Of a DNA stretch of 60,931 bases, positions 35,402 through 42,721 are shown piece after piece. This DNA comes from Chloroflexota bacterium (lineage in GTDB: Bacteria; Chloroflexota; UBA6077; FW602-bin22; JAMCYS01). The notes under the pieces are model-generated. The model was not told the DNA's origin and ran no database searches. It saw nothing but the letters and a program-made list of their open reading frames with translations. How positions within the stretch are numbered: position 1 is the first letter of the stretch; every line of letters starts with the position of its first letter. The DNA lies in assembly GCA_023473795.1 (NCBI GenBank), contig JAMCYS010000097.1, forward strand, positions 1-60,931, read 5' to 3'. The translations under genes and the position numbers were made by a program.

Positions 35402-35411
35402 GAGGTTATAG

Positions 35412-36233
35412 ATGTCAAAGGACATCCTGCGTGAGCTGCCGCTCTTCGCCGGCTTGCCCGAAGAAGACCTCGACCGTCTTCTGGCGATGGGCGAGCCGGT
35501 GACGGTGCGGGCGGGCGACGTGCTCATCGAAGAGGGCACGCCGGCCGACGGACTCTACGTTGCCCTGGAGGGCCGGTTCGACGCCGCCTTGGCGACGGGC
35601 AAGCGGGCCCTGGCCGCCGCCAAGGCGGCCGCCCGCGAGGCAATGCGGGCGTACGAGAGCATAGGGACAGCACTGTGGCTGGCGAGCGCGCGCGGCCTCA
35701 CCGCCAGACTCAATCTGGACCGTGGCGAGGCGGAGGCCGCCTGGGCGGAGTTGAGCTCGCTCTCGGTAGACAACGAGGAGAGGCAACGTGACTTCGAAGG
35801 CGTTCTCTTTGCCTCCGGCCCGCTGATGCAGGCAGGCCTGGCGGTGGGCCGGCTGGCGGACCTGCGCCGGTTCTGTGGTTGGTTCATCCCCGCCTTGGAG
35901 AGAGAAGGCGTCTGGCGCTTCGTCGGGGAGCTGCTCTACTGGCGGGGGCTGCTCTGCCTCGCCGAGGGCGACAATTCTGCCGCCCTGGCAGATCTGGAGC
36001 GCGGTCGGGAGTTGCTGCTGCGAGCCGAGGCCAACTGCGTCCTCTGGCGGCTCGACGCCGCGCTGGCAGAAGTCCTCGAGCGGATGGGTGACCACGAGGG
36101 CGCCTCGGCGGCGCGTCGGCGGGCCAGGGAACTCGTCGCGCGGTTGACCGCCAACATCTCGGACCGCGAGCTGCGCGAGAGCTTCCTGGCCCGACGCGAT
36201 GTGGTTGCCCTGCGTGAGCCTGGCTCCGTCTAG
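35412..36233 (+). CDS. Chimeric protein: partial cNMP-binding domain fused to TPR-type tail
   Basis: 273 residues, 11 bases after the reductase gene. Residues 1-54 are the first half of a cyclic-nucleotide-binding domain (LRELPLFAGLPEEDLDRLLA, RAGDVLIEEGTPADGLYVAL). At about 35574 it switches without a frame break to FDAALATGKRALAAAKAAAR and TPR-like helices, ending ARRRARELVARLTANISDRE and LRESFLARRDVVAL, the usual C-terminus of large AAA/adenylate-cyclase or LuxR-type TPR regulators. The phosphate-binding half of the cNMP fold is missing. A deletion fusing two genes is the simplest explanation. In related loci I expect a cNMP-domain histidine kinase after the reductase. Confidence 0.7.
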   Translation: MSKDILRELPLFAGLPEEDLDRLLAMGEPVTVRAGDVLIEEGTPADGLYVALEGRFDAALATGKRALAAAKAAAREAMRAYESIGTALWLASARGLTARLNLDRGEAEAAWAELSSLSVDNEERQRDFEGVLFASGPLMQAGLAVGRLADLRRFCGWFIPALEREGVWRFVGELLYWRGLLCLAEGDNSAALADLERGRELLLRAEANCVLWRLDAALAEVLERMGDHEGASAARRRARELVARLTANISDRELRESFLARRDVVALREPGSV

Positions 36234-36640
36234 GCCAGGGCTTGGGGGCGGTGGCCCATGTACTGGCGGACTTTCGCCACCAGGTCGTCCGCGCCAAACG
36301 GCTTGTCCACATAGTCGTCGGCACCCGCGCTGACGGCGTCGTTGCGGGCATCACGCGAGGCGGCAACCACGATGATGGGGATGCCGTGGGTGCCGACGTC
36401 TCGCCTGAGGGTTCTAATCAACTGCACGCCGTCGACGTGCGGCATCCGCACGTCGGTCACTATCGCGGCGGGCTTGGTGCCGTCCAGCAGGCGCAGAGCA
36501 TCCTGCCCGTCCTCGGCCTGAACCACCTGCACGTCCAGCTCCGATTCCAGCACCACCGAGATGACCTCGCGGATGAAGGCGTCGTCGTCCACCACCATGA
36601 CGATTTGACGCCGGCCAGTCTGTTCGCTTATCGGTATCAC
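36230..36640 (-). CDS. Stand-alone response regulator
   Basis: 136 residues, single receiver domain: acidic residues VVDDDAF, phospho-Asp AIVTDVRMPHVDG, Thr replaced by Ala-Ala in IIVVAASRDA, Lys YVDKPFGADD. Short C-terminal tail (GHRPQALA), no output domain. The switch-Thr replacement by Ala is notable: phosphorylation signalling may be altered. It converges tail-to-tail with the chimeric gene (4-base overlap). Related to the regulator at 2164-2535. Confidence 0.85.
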   Translation of the reverse strand: MIPISEQTGRRQIVMVVDDDAFIREVISVVLESELDVQVVQAEDGQDALRLLDGTKPAAIVTDVRMPHVDGVQLIRTLRRDVGTHGIPIIVVAASRDARNDAVSAGADDYVDKPFGADDLVAKVRQYMGHRPQALA

Positions 36641-37016
36641 TCAGTATTCGCCGCGCCGGCCCCGGCGACCGGCGCGGGCCGCGGCTCCCTCATGTGCTGA
36701 TCAGTACGGTCCGGCACCACCAGTCTAGTCTGGCAGGTGCCGTGCCAGTACGTTGACGCGGCAGTTGCCCGGGCATTTTGCGAGCCTAGAAACCGTGGAC
36801 AGAGCGAGGTTGGCGAGCCTCTCTATGATGCCAGATTGAGCGCTAGCGCGCAAGGGCAGGCAGGGGTCAGTTTCCGGGTCGCGCACCGGCGCTTATAGGA
36901 ACTCGACCACCTGGCCGGCCGCGGCTTGCCCTCGCAGCTGGGCAGAAGGCCTGGTTGATAGTAGAATAGCCCTCGCCGGCGGCCCGCTTGCGACCGCCGC
37001 GGTCAGAGGAGGAAAC
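36641..37016 (+). other. Intergenic before selenoprotein gene
   Basis: About 375 bases without a supported gene. TAGAAT at 36962-36967 is a candidate -10 for the selenoprotein gene, 50 bases before its ATG; no good -35 is seen. AGCGCTAGCGC at ~36840 is a short palindrome. Confidence 0.4.
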
Positions 37017-37493
37017 ATGAGCGAGCCCATCACCCTAGAACAGGCCTTGAGCCAAGCCGAGCAGTACTTCTCCAGCGGCTACAACTGAGCCCAATCGATC
37101 TTGCAGGTCCTGCAAGCCCACTACGCCCTTGAAAACGAAGACCTCTGGCGGCTGGCGACCGGATTGGGGGCCGGGATTGGCCGCCAGGGCTATGTTTGCG
37201 GCGCCCTCACCGGCGGCAGCATAGCCTGCGGTCTCGTGCTGGGCCGCCTGCGCAACTCGTCTAAAGAGGACCGCTATGCCCTGCGCGACGAGACCTATGC
37301 CAAGGTTCAGGAGCTCACGCGCCGTTTCCGCGAGCGCTTCGGGTCGGTCGTCTGTCGCGAGCTCACGGGCTGCGACTTCCTCACCCCGGAAGGCCAGCGC
37401 CGGTTCAAAGCGGAGGGCGTTCTCCAGAGTACCTGCTTGCCTGCAGTGCGGTTGGTTGTGGAAGCAGTGCCGGAGCTTTGCGGGCGCGGTTAG
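37017..37493 (+). CDS. C_GCAxxG_C_C-family redox protein, probable selenoprotein (UGA = Sec24)
   Basis: 158 codons plus stop, with in-frame TGA at 37086-37088 (codon 24). ATG 37017 follows AGAGGAGG by five bases. Before the TGA: LSQAEQYFSSGYN; after it: AQSILQVLQAHYALENEDLW. Family members read GYNC-AQ here, so the TGA replaces the first conserved Cys. The rest matches well: LGAGIGRQGYVCGALTGG, FGSVVCRELTGCDFLTPEG, STCLPAVRL, holding the remaining conserved cysteines. An apical hairpin begins 11 nt after the UGA and fits a bacterial SECIS. The family is a small, probably cytoplasmic, membrane-helix-poor redox protein whose reaction is not settled; Sec in place of Cys implies a catalytic role for that residue. 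A caller ignoring Sec would start at TTG 37101 and lose the active end. Confidence 0.85.
37100..37116 (+). promoter_or_regulatory. Candidate bacterial SECIS element
   Basis: CUUGCAGGUCCUGCAAG, a perfect stem (6 bp with loop GGUCC, or 7 bp with loop GUC), 11 nt after the UGA codon and within coding sequence. The E. coli fdhF SECIS apical stem-loop is GUUGCAGGUCUGCACC, also 11 nt downstream; UGCAGGUC is identical. The spacing from UGA to the loop (17 nt) lies in the usual bacterial range. Confidence 0.8.
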
Positions 37494-37514
37494 AGGCAGG
37501 ACATGGGAGGGCCG

Positions 37515-37868
37515 CTAGCGCCGGCGACGCGGCTTGGAAAAGCGTGGTTTCTTGGTCCAGCGCTCACTGATGTACGCCAGGCGCAGGCTCTTGTCGCGCA
37601 GCTGTCGGGTCAGGTCCAGGCGCTCGGCCTCGTCCCGGCTCGCGGCCAGGGAAGCCTCGAGCTGGGCGACCTCCTTGCGCAGCTGGGCCTCTTCGGAGAG
37701 ATAGCCCGCGTTGCGCAGCGCCAGGAAGGCGACCCGCAATTCCTCGGGCACCAGCGACAGGTCGAGCAGGTCTAGCGGCTTGCCCTCGCCGGGCAGATGC
37801 TCGAACTCGCCCTGCTCCTGTGCCTCGCGGATCTTCTGTTCGGCGATGCGGGCCACGGCGTCGTCCAT
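37515..37868 (-). CDS. DUF1992 (DnaJ-homologue subfamily C member 28-like) protein
   Basis: 117 residues from ATG 37868 (GAGG eight bases upstream). The conserved block AEQKIREAQEQGEFEHLPGE then GKPLDL defines DUF1992. Then come EELRVAFLALRNAGYLSEEA and a coiled-coil-like QLRKEVAQLEASLAA. The C-terminus is basic (RWTKKPRFSKPRRRR). In eukaryotes this domain is found with a J-domain; here, as in most bacteria, it stands alone. Function unknown. Confidence 0.85.
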   Translation of the reverse strand: MDDAVARIAEQKIREAQEQGEFEHLPGEGKPLDLLDLSLVPEELRVAFLALRNAGYLSEEAQLRKEVAQLEASLAASRDEAERLDLTRQLRDKSLRLAYISERWTKKPRFSKPRRRR

Positions 37869-37963
37869 CGCTTGCCTCACGCAGAATGCACTCAGCGTCT
37901 AACGAGACTATAGCGCATTCCTGGTGCCGTCGTCGTAGCTGGCGCGTAAGAAGCGCGCCATCA

Positions 37964-38004
37964 GCCCCAAACCGATTGCGAAGAGGCCGAACAATAAGAA
38001 GCCC
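37964..38004. repeat. 41-bp direct repeat, copy 1
   Basis: Identical over 41 bases to 38038-38078. Minus strand reads GFLLFGLFAIGLG, then LMARFLRASYDDGTRN to a stop at ~37910: a membrane helix and tail of a small protein. Confidence 0.75.
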
Positions 38005-38037
38005 TGAGCCGGGATTGCCAGGACTGCGAGGGCATGG

Positions 38038-38078
38038 GCCCCAAACCGATTGCGAAGAGGCCGAACAATAAGAAGCCC
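38038..38078. repeat. 41-bp direct repeat, copy 2
   Basis: Second copy, 33 bases from copy 1. The minus-strand frame through it (NAQSRGAPPKRWGFLLFGLF) is out of register with copy 1 because the copies start 74 bases apart. A small membrane-protein gene seems to have been broken by this duplication. GC-rich AGCCCC...GGGGCT arms (38074-38097) followed by TTCTTATTG on the minus strand could also act as a terminator. Confidence 0.7.
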
Positions 38079-38217
38079 CACCTCTTCGGCGGGGCTCCCC
38101 TGCTTTGCGCATTCTTATCGAGACGTGAACCCCAACTGGTCATTCAGACCCGTCTCTTCTGGACCGCTATAAGAACGCGACCATCTGGACGGTTGGGGTC
38201 TAGCTCGAGGTCATGGT

Positions 38218-38237
38218 GCCCCGCACGAATGCGGGGC
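38218..38237 (-). terminator. Hairpin directly after an 18-codon ORF
   Basis: GCCCCGCA-loop-TGCGGGGC, perfect eight-bp stem, two bases past the stop of the ORF at 38239-38295 on the minus strand. The following bases are not U-rich. Confidence 0.5.
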
Positions 38238-38238
38238 G

Positions 38239-38295
38239 TTATACATCAATCTGCAGAACTCCATAGAGGGTACTGTACTTCAGCAGCGGGTGCAT
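38239..38295 (-). CDS. 18-residue peptide ORF in a short transcript
   Basis: ATG 38295 follows AGGAGGTCAGG, a near-perfect ribosome site five bases away. The peptide MHPLLKYSTLYGVLQIDV has no membrane helix or obvious motif. It lies between a strong promoter (38355-38383) and a hairpin (38218-38237), in a transcript of ~130 nt. CCTCC upstream can pair with the GGAGG site, and ATCGGT-loop-ACCGAT forms a leader hairpin, so translation may be regulated. It could be a leader peptide, a signalling peptide, or an incidental frame in a regulatory RNA. Confidence 0.45.
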   Translation of the reverse strand: MHPLLKYSTLYGVLQIDV

Positions 38296-38354
38296 CCTGA
38301 CCTCCTCTCTTACGGAGTGGAGGCTATCGGTTCGCTTACCGATGCCGTAGTTCA

Positions 38355-38383
38355 TATATACACGTTCCAGGCCGTCCTGTCAA
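38355..38383 (-). promoter_or_regulatory. Strong sigma-70-type promoter
   Basis: Minus strand: TTGACA (38378-38383), 17-base spacer, TATATA (38355-38360). It drives the 18-codon ORF transcript. Confidence 0.65.
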
Positions 38384-38502
38384 GGCATTCGCCACGGAAG
38401 TTCAGTGATTGAACATAGTCAGATTGACTCCACGTCCCATGCAGTACACTTAGACAGGATTGGTCGGCAGCCATCGAGCCCGCCGACCCGAAGGAGACGT
38501 CG

Positions 38503-39303
38503 ATGCGCACTGGCGGCTATTTCTGGGGCGCGCTGCTCGTTCTGGTGGGCGTGCTGCTACTTCTCTCCAACTTTGGCTTGCTGGCCTCCGATTCCTGGAA
38601 CTACCTCTGGCCGCTGCTCCTGATCATCCTGGGGGTGTGGGCCCTGTTCGCCCCGCGACGACGCTCTCGCCGCGGTGTCGTCGCGGCGCGGAGCGTAGCA
38701 GTGCCCCTTGGCGCGGCGCTGCGCGCCAGTCTCCACCTGCGCCATGGCGCGGGGCGATTGCAGGTGCAGGCGGGGGCGAATCCCGGCGAGCTGGTGAGCG
38801 GCACGGCCGCCGGCGGTGCCAACGTGACCTTTCGCACCGAGGGTGACCTGTTGCAAGCCGAGGTGCTCGGCACAGGTGAGCCGCAATCTTTCCCGGCCCG
38901 CTGGGAGGGCCGTGGTTACGATTGGTCCCTGAACTTGAGCGACGCCGTTCCGCTTACACTACGGGTGGAGACGGGCGCCAGCGAGACCCGGCTCGACCTG
39001 AGCGCCCTGCAGGTCACCCACCTCGAGCTGCGCACCGGCGCCAGCTCCACGGAGGTCGTTCTGCCCGCGCACGCCGGCTCGACGCGTGCTCACGTGCAGT
39101 CAGGCGCTGCCTCGGTACGGATTCGGGTGCCCGAGGGCGTCGGCGCTTCAATCAAGGTGGGAAGCGGGTTGGCGGCGGTGAACGTGGATACGACCCGCTT
39201 CCCTCGCGTGGGCGAGGAGTACCGGTCTCTTGATTACGGCACCGCCGCCAGCAGCGTCGACCTGCAGGTGGACACCGGCGTGGGCGCCGTCAGCATCAGC
39301 TAG
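38503..39303 (+). CDS. LiaF-like membrane protein (LiaI/LiaF transmembrane + beta-helical domain)
   Basis: 266 residues; ATG 38503 follows AAGGAG. Two helices at the N-terminus (YFWGALLVLVGVLLLLSNFG; YLWPLLLIILGVWALF) form the DUF5668-type region, then a basic loop (PRRRSRRG) and a 200-residue beta-rich domain with repeating D/G turns (LQVQAGANPGELVSGTAAGG; SSTEVVLPAHAGSTRAHVQS; VGSGLAAVNVDTTRF), of the LiaF-C/DUF4097 'toastrack' kind. Family members sense cell-envelope stress, often with a LiaRS two-component pair; none is adjacent here. Confidence 0.8.
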   Translation: MRTGGYFWGALLVLVGVLLLLSNFGLLASDSWNYLWPLLLIILGVWALFAPRRRSRRGVVAARSVAVPLGAALRASLHLRHGAGRLQVQAGANPGELVSGTAAGGANVTFRTEGDLLQAEVLGTGEPQSFPARWEGRGYDWSLNLSDAVPLTLRVETGASETRLDLSALQVTHLELRTGASSTEVVLPAHAGSTRAHVQSGAASVRIRVPEGVGASIKVGSGLAAVNVDTTRFPRVGEEYRSLDYGTAASSVDLQVDTGVGAVSIS

Positions 39304-40256
39304 AGGGGCAGCGGTGGCAGGTTGACGAACTGCACCTCGGGCGTGAGCCGGATGCCGTACTTGTCGCGCACCCGGCCCGCGAACTGGCCAGCCAGCTGCC
39401 AGAGGTGCTCAGCCCTGCCCTGGCCCCCGTTGATAAAGAGGTTGGCGTTGCTGGGTGAGATATGGATGTCACCCAGGGTCTGGCCCCGCGCGCCAACCGT
39501 TTCCAAGAGATAGCCGGCCGGAATCTTGCCGTAAACAACGCGCTCGGCAGGGATCAACTGCAGGCTCTCGGGGTTCACGGTGCTGGCGAGCACGTTCTTG
39601 AAGAAGCTGCCGGGACAGCGAAGGCCGACCGGGTACTTCACCAGACGTTGGGCGAGTATGCCCTGCGACTCGCCGGTCAGCGCCGCTGGGTCCGCTGCCT
39701 GCAGGCGAAAGCGCAGCTCCAGGATGATGAAGCCGTTTTCTTTGAAGGTGCTGTGCCGGTAGGCGAAGCGGCTCTCCCCCTTGCCGAGCGACACCACTTG
39801 CCTGCCGTCGAAGCAGACGACTTCCTCCAGCCAGTCCGAGATCACCTGCCCGTAGGCCCCCGCGTTGCCGTAGACCGCGCCCCCCACCGTGCCCGGTATG
39901 CCCGTCAGCCGCTGCAGGCCCTGCCAGCCGTGGGCCAGGCTGTAGTCCACCAGGTCCTGCAGTCTGGTGCCAGAGCGCACGACCGCCGTGTCGCCTGCCG
40001 CCGTAATACCTGTGGCGTCGTTCTTGATCACCAGGCGGTCGACACCGCGGTCCGCCACCAGCAAGTTGCTGCCACCCCCGATGACGATATAGGGGATGTC
40101 CCCCGCGATGGCGACCCGCAGCAGCTCCACTAGTTCCTCGGGCGTGGTCGCGCGCACCATGGCTCTACTGGGCCCGCCGATGCCGAGCGTGGTGTGCTCG
40201 CTCATCGGCACGTCGTACTGGACTCTCTCCCCAAGTATCGTCGCTAGGCTCAACAT
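39300..40256 (-). CDS. murB: UDP-N-acetylenolpyruvoylglucosamine reductase
   Basis: 318 residues, normal for type II-like MurB. FAD-binding PP-loop region: SEHTTLGIGGPSRAM, IVIGGGSNLLV; then LTGIPGTVGGAVYGNAGAYG; catalytic Ser/Glu region: GLRCPGSFFKNV, PAGYLLETVGARG, ISPSNANLFINGG. Reduces enolpyruvyl-UDP-GlcNAc to UDP-MurNAc with NADPH, in the cytoplasm, for peptidoglycan synthesis. It overlaps the LiaF-like gene tail-to-tail by four bases. Start TTG/ATG context near 40256 is adequate. No mur cluster is around it. Confidence 0.93.
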   Translation of the reverse strand: MLSLATILGERVQYDVPMSEHTTLGIGGPSRAMVRATTPEELVELLRVAIAGDIPYIVIGGGSNLLVADRGVDRLVIKNDATGITAAGDTAVVRSGTRLQDLVDYSLAHGWQGLQRLTGIPGTVGGAVYGNAGAYGQVISDWLEEVVCFDGRQVVSLGKGESRFAYRHSTFKENGFIILELRFRLQAADPAALTGESQGILAQRLVKYPVGLRCPGSFFKNVLASTVNPESLQLIPAERVVYGKIPAGYLLETVGARGQTLGDIHISPSNANLFINGGQGRAEHLWQLAGQFAGRVRDKYGIRLTPEVQFVNLPPLPL

Positions 40257-40319
40257 GATGGCGCCCCTCGCCCATTCTCTTCTCTCTATTCGGCCAATCG
40301 CGCGTGGCCACCGCGGGCA

Positions 40320-41156
40320 CTACCGCAATTCTAACACGGGCTTCCGCCGCCGCCGTTCGCCTTGGTGGCGGGCGGCGGTCTGGACCTTGCCCTCGGCCGG
40401 CAGCCGGTAGAGACCACTGGCCAGACGCTCCTGGGCGAACTCGTAGTACTCCTTCACGATCTCGAACCCGACGTAACGTCTGCCGAGGTCCTTGCTCACC
40501 ACCGCTACCTGGCCTGAGCCGAGGAAGGGGTCCAACACGACGTCGCCCGGGTCGCTGGAATAGTAAAGCAGCTTGCGTACCAGCTCTGCCGGCAGCTTGG
40601 TCGGCGTCTTCTGGTCACCGTGCCAGTATTCGCGCTTGATCGCCCACACGTCCTCTTTGTCCGCGTAGTGCAGGCTGCGCCCGTCCGGAGCCCTGGCGTC
40701 CTTGGCGAAGCGCGCGTAGGGATGGAACTTGCGCAGACGGTCGTCCAGGCAGAAATAGAGGCAGTGGTAGTGCGAACTGACGAAGCGGCGGTTGGTGACC
40801 ACGCCGAACTGGTATTTCCAGATGATGTGGTTGACCGTGATGAAATCGAGCTCGTCGGCGGCGACCAGGATGTCCTTGAGGTTGTTCCAGCCCGAGAAGA
40901 CGTAGGCGGCGCCGCCGGGCTTCAGCAGCCGCCGCACCTCGCCTAGCCAGCGGAGGGTGAAGGCGAGATACTCGTCGCTATGTATCTCGGCATAGCCCTC
41001 GAGCACGCGTGACTGAGTGCGGTTGTAGTTGGCCCGCTTGGCCCGAAAGCCAATGGCGAAGGGCGGGTCGGTGATGACCAGGTCCACTGAGCCGGACGCC
41101 AGCTGGGCCATTCCTTCCAGGCAGTCCATATTGTAGAGCGCGTCGAGTGCGAGCAA
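40320..41156 (-). CDS. Type II DNA methyltransferase (N4-C or N6-A, beta class)
   Basis: 278 residues from TTG 41156, behind GGGAGAAGGG; the longer frame to 41237 lacks a ribosome site. Catalytic motif IV DPPF (SVDLVITDPPFAIGFRA) precedes motif I (DVVLDPFLGSGQVAVVSKDL), the beta-class order. A target-recognition stretch between (YQFGVVTNRRFVSSHYHCLY, HGDQKTPTKLP) is of the N4/N6 methylase family. No restriction endonuclease gene lies beside it, so it is an orphan methylase: regulatory or remnant of a restriction-modification system. It may modify a short site in the chromosome. Confidence 0.85.
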   Translation of the reverse strand: MLALDALYNMDCLEGMAQLASGSVDLVITDPPFAIGFRAKRANYNRTQSRVLEGYAEIHSDEYLAFTLRWLGEVRRLLKPGGAAYVFSGWNNLKDILVAADELDFITVNHIIWKYQFGVVTNRRFVSSHYHCLYFCLDDRLRKFHPYARFAKDARAPDGRSLHYADKEDVWAIKREYWHGDQKTPTKLPAELVRKLLYYSSDPGDVVLDPFLGSGQVAVVSKDLGRRYVGFEIVKEYYEFAQERLASGLYRLPAEGKVQTAARHQGERRRRKPVLELR

Positions 41157-41388
41157 TCTGCCCTTCTCCCTCTCGCCCCCAGCCCTCTTGTTTGGTCTGC
41201 CGAGCCTAGCTTGCCGGCACAGCTGGCTGAGGGGCAAGGCAACGCCAGGCGGCGCCCAGTGTAGCCTTCGCGCCCGCGGGCGTCAACCGAGCCGCGGCGG
41301 CTCTCACATCGGTACGCATATTGCGGTACTGGGGAAGACCACCGAGGGGCGCGGGCTTAGGCCACGCGCCGCCAAGGAGTGACGCGAA

Positions 41389-41805
41389 GTGGGATACCTT
41401 CTGCTGGCGTTGGTGTTACTTTTGGTCTTCATAGTGGTGCTGCCCACGGTCGTCCGGGCGTTGAGCTTGTTGAGCAGGCGCCGCCGGGAGGCGGAGCGTC
41501 GGGCCCAGTCGATGCTGGTGGAGATGCTCACGGCCGAGGAATACGAGCAGATGCGGCAGAACGGCTATCTGCGGGTGCAAAGCCCCGCTTACCAGAACCG
41601 CGTCTACCACGTGCCCGAACACTCGGGAATGGTGGCGGTCTTCGAGGACGGCTCCCTTAAGGAGAGGCTATGCGTCGGGGCCGCCGGCTTCATTCCCGAA
41701 GGCGACACAGTGATGCTGCACAAGCTGATGATCGAGGGCGACGAAGACGAGTATCTGCGTGTCGCCAATCACTTTCCTCCACGTCCCTACTCTTTTCAGA
41801 TGTAG
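41389..41805 (+). CDS. Membrane-anchored hypothetical protein, 138 residues
   Basis: GTG 41389 follows AAGGAG. Residues 2-24 (YLLLALVLLLVFIVVLPTVV) are a single helix, then a basic stretch (LLSRRRREAERRA), then a soluble domain: LTAEEYEQMRQNGYLRVQS, YHVPEHSGMVAVFEDG, KERLCVGAAGFIPEGDTVML, ANHFPPRPYSFQM. The motif GYLRVxSPxxxNRxYxVP recurs in Chloroflexota proteins of unknown role. Inside-facing C-terminus is likely from the positive charges after the helix. Confidence 0.6.
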   Translation: MGYLLLALVLLLVFIVVLPTVVRALSLLSRRRREAERRAQSMLVEMLTAEEYEQMRQNGYLRVQSPAYQNRVYHVPEHSGMVAVFEDGSLKERLCVGAAGFIPEGDTVMLHKLMIEGDEDEYLRVANHFPPRPYSFQM

Positions 41806-41908
41806 GGGGCTAGATTGCTGAGGCGGGCGCCAGGGCTTGGAGGGCGCCCGCCAGGCGGGGTTCCGCGTTCGAGGTAGACGACAAACGAGGAGGTTACTGG
41901 AGACGGCA

Positions 41909-42136
41909 ATGGCGAGTCCCCGGGAAACCGGTGCCGGCAATGTGGAGTACGATCTGATTTACATGCTCTATCACGAGCTGCAAGGCAACGAGAACCTGGC
42001 GCAGTACGAGCGCGACGCCAATCAATCGGGCGACAACGAGGCGGCCCAACTGTTCCGCGACCTGCGCGAGTCCAACAAGCAGACCGTCGACAGGGCACGC
42101 TCACTCTTCGCCAAGCGGCTGGGGCGGCAGCACTAA
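41909..42136 (+). CDS. Small helical protein, 75 residues
   Basis: ATG 41909 follows GGAGACGGCA. Almost wholly alpha-helical: YDLIYMLYHELQGNENLAQY, DNEAAQLFRDLRESNKQTVD, RARSLFAKRL. The layout (two long helices with His/Glu/Tyr) recalls the ferritin-like or coat-like small helical proteins; no metal-binding set is clear. Unknown function. Confidence 0.6.
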   Translation: MASPRETGAGNVEYDLIYMLYHELQGNENLAQYERDANQSGDNEAAQLFRDLRESNKQTVDRARSLFAKRLGRQH

Positions 42137-42349
42137 GCGACCTGCCCGGGTTTCGAGCCAGGGCCGGCGACCCGGTTCTCCGTAGCGCCGGCCCTTCTTC
42201 TTGCTCAGCGAGGCTGAGCGGTCGCCCGCGGGCAGAGCTGCCCGCCAGTTGCAGGCTACGCCAGTTTGGCACGCCTCTTGCGTTGGGGACGGGGGCCGGC
42301 TGGCGCCGACGAGCGCAGGCCGGGCAATCCAATGAGCGGAGGCAGAGAA

Positions 42350-42550
42350 TTGGCCATAGACGCGGGCAAGGTGAGCAAGAACCAGACGGCGGCACAGCGG
42401 GCGGTGGCCCAGGCGGTGGATTCGGGCAAGGTGTGCGGGCGCTGTGGCGAGTCGATCAAGCTGCGCGACCTATTGAACGTGAGGACGGTGGATCAGGCCA
42501 GCGGGCGCAAGGGCATTGTGTCCTACCATCGCGCCTGCTACGGGCTCTAG
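42350..42550 (+). CDS. Small zinc-finger protein, 66 residues
   Basis: TTG 42350 is preceded by GGAGG seven bases upstream, favoured over ATG 42332. N-terminal helical half (KNQTAAQRAVAQAVDSGKV), then CGRCGESIKLRDLLNVRTVD and a terminal HRACYGL: CxxC...HxxC, a probable treble-clef or ribbon zinc site. No recognised family. Confidence 0.6.
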   Translation: MAIDAGKVSKNQTAAQRAVAQAVDSGKVCGRCGESIKLRDLLNVRTVDQASGRKGIVSYHRACYGL

Positions 42551-42721
42551 CCGCGGCGCCAACGAGGAGCGCCCGGCCCTGACGCCGGTAATCTCCTCAC
42601 CTTGGCCCCGGCGCCGGGCCGCCACTGCGGGTGCTGCTTGCCTTGCTGCCGCCAGGCGGCAAGCACGACCGCGCCACTGATCTTCTTTGGGGCCGTCGCA
42701 GGCGGCCGAATGCATGCTAGA

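Noticed and set aside
37964-38078. Possible mini-CRISPR (two 41-bp repeats, 33-bp spacer)
   Set aside because: Only two copies, the repeats encode a membrane-helix sequence, and no cas gene is near.
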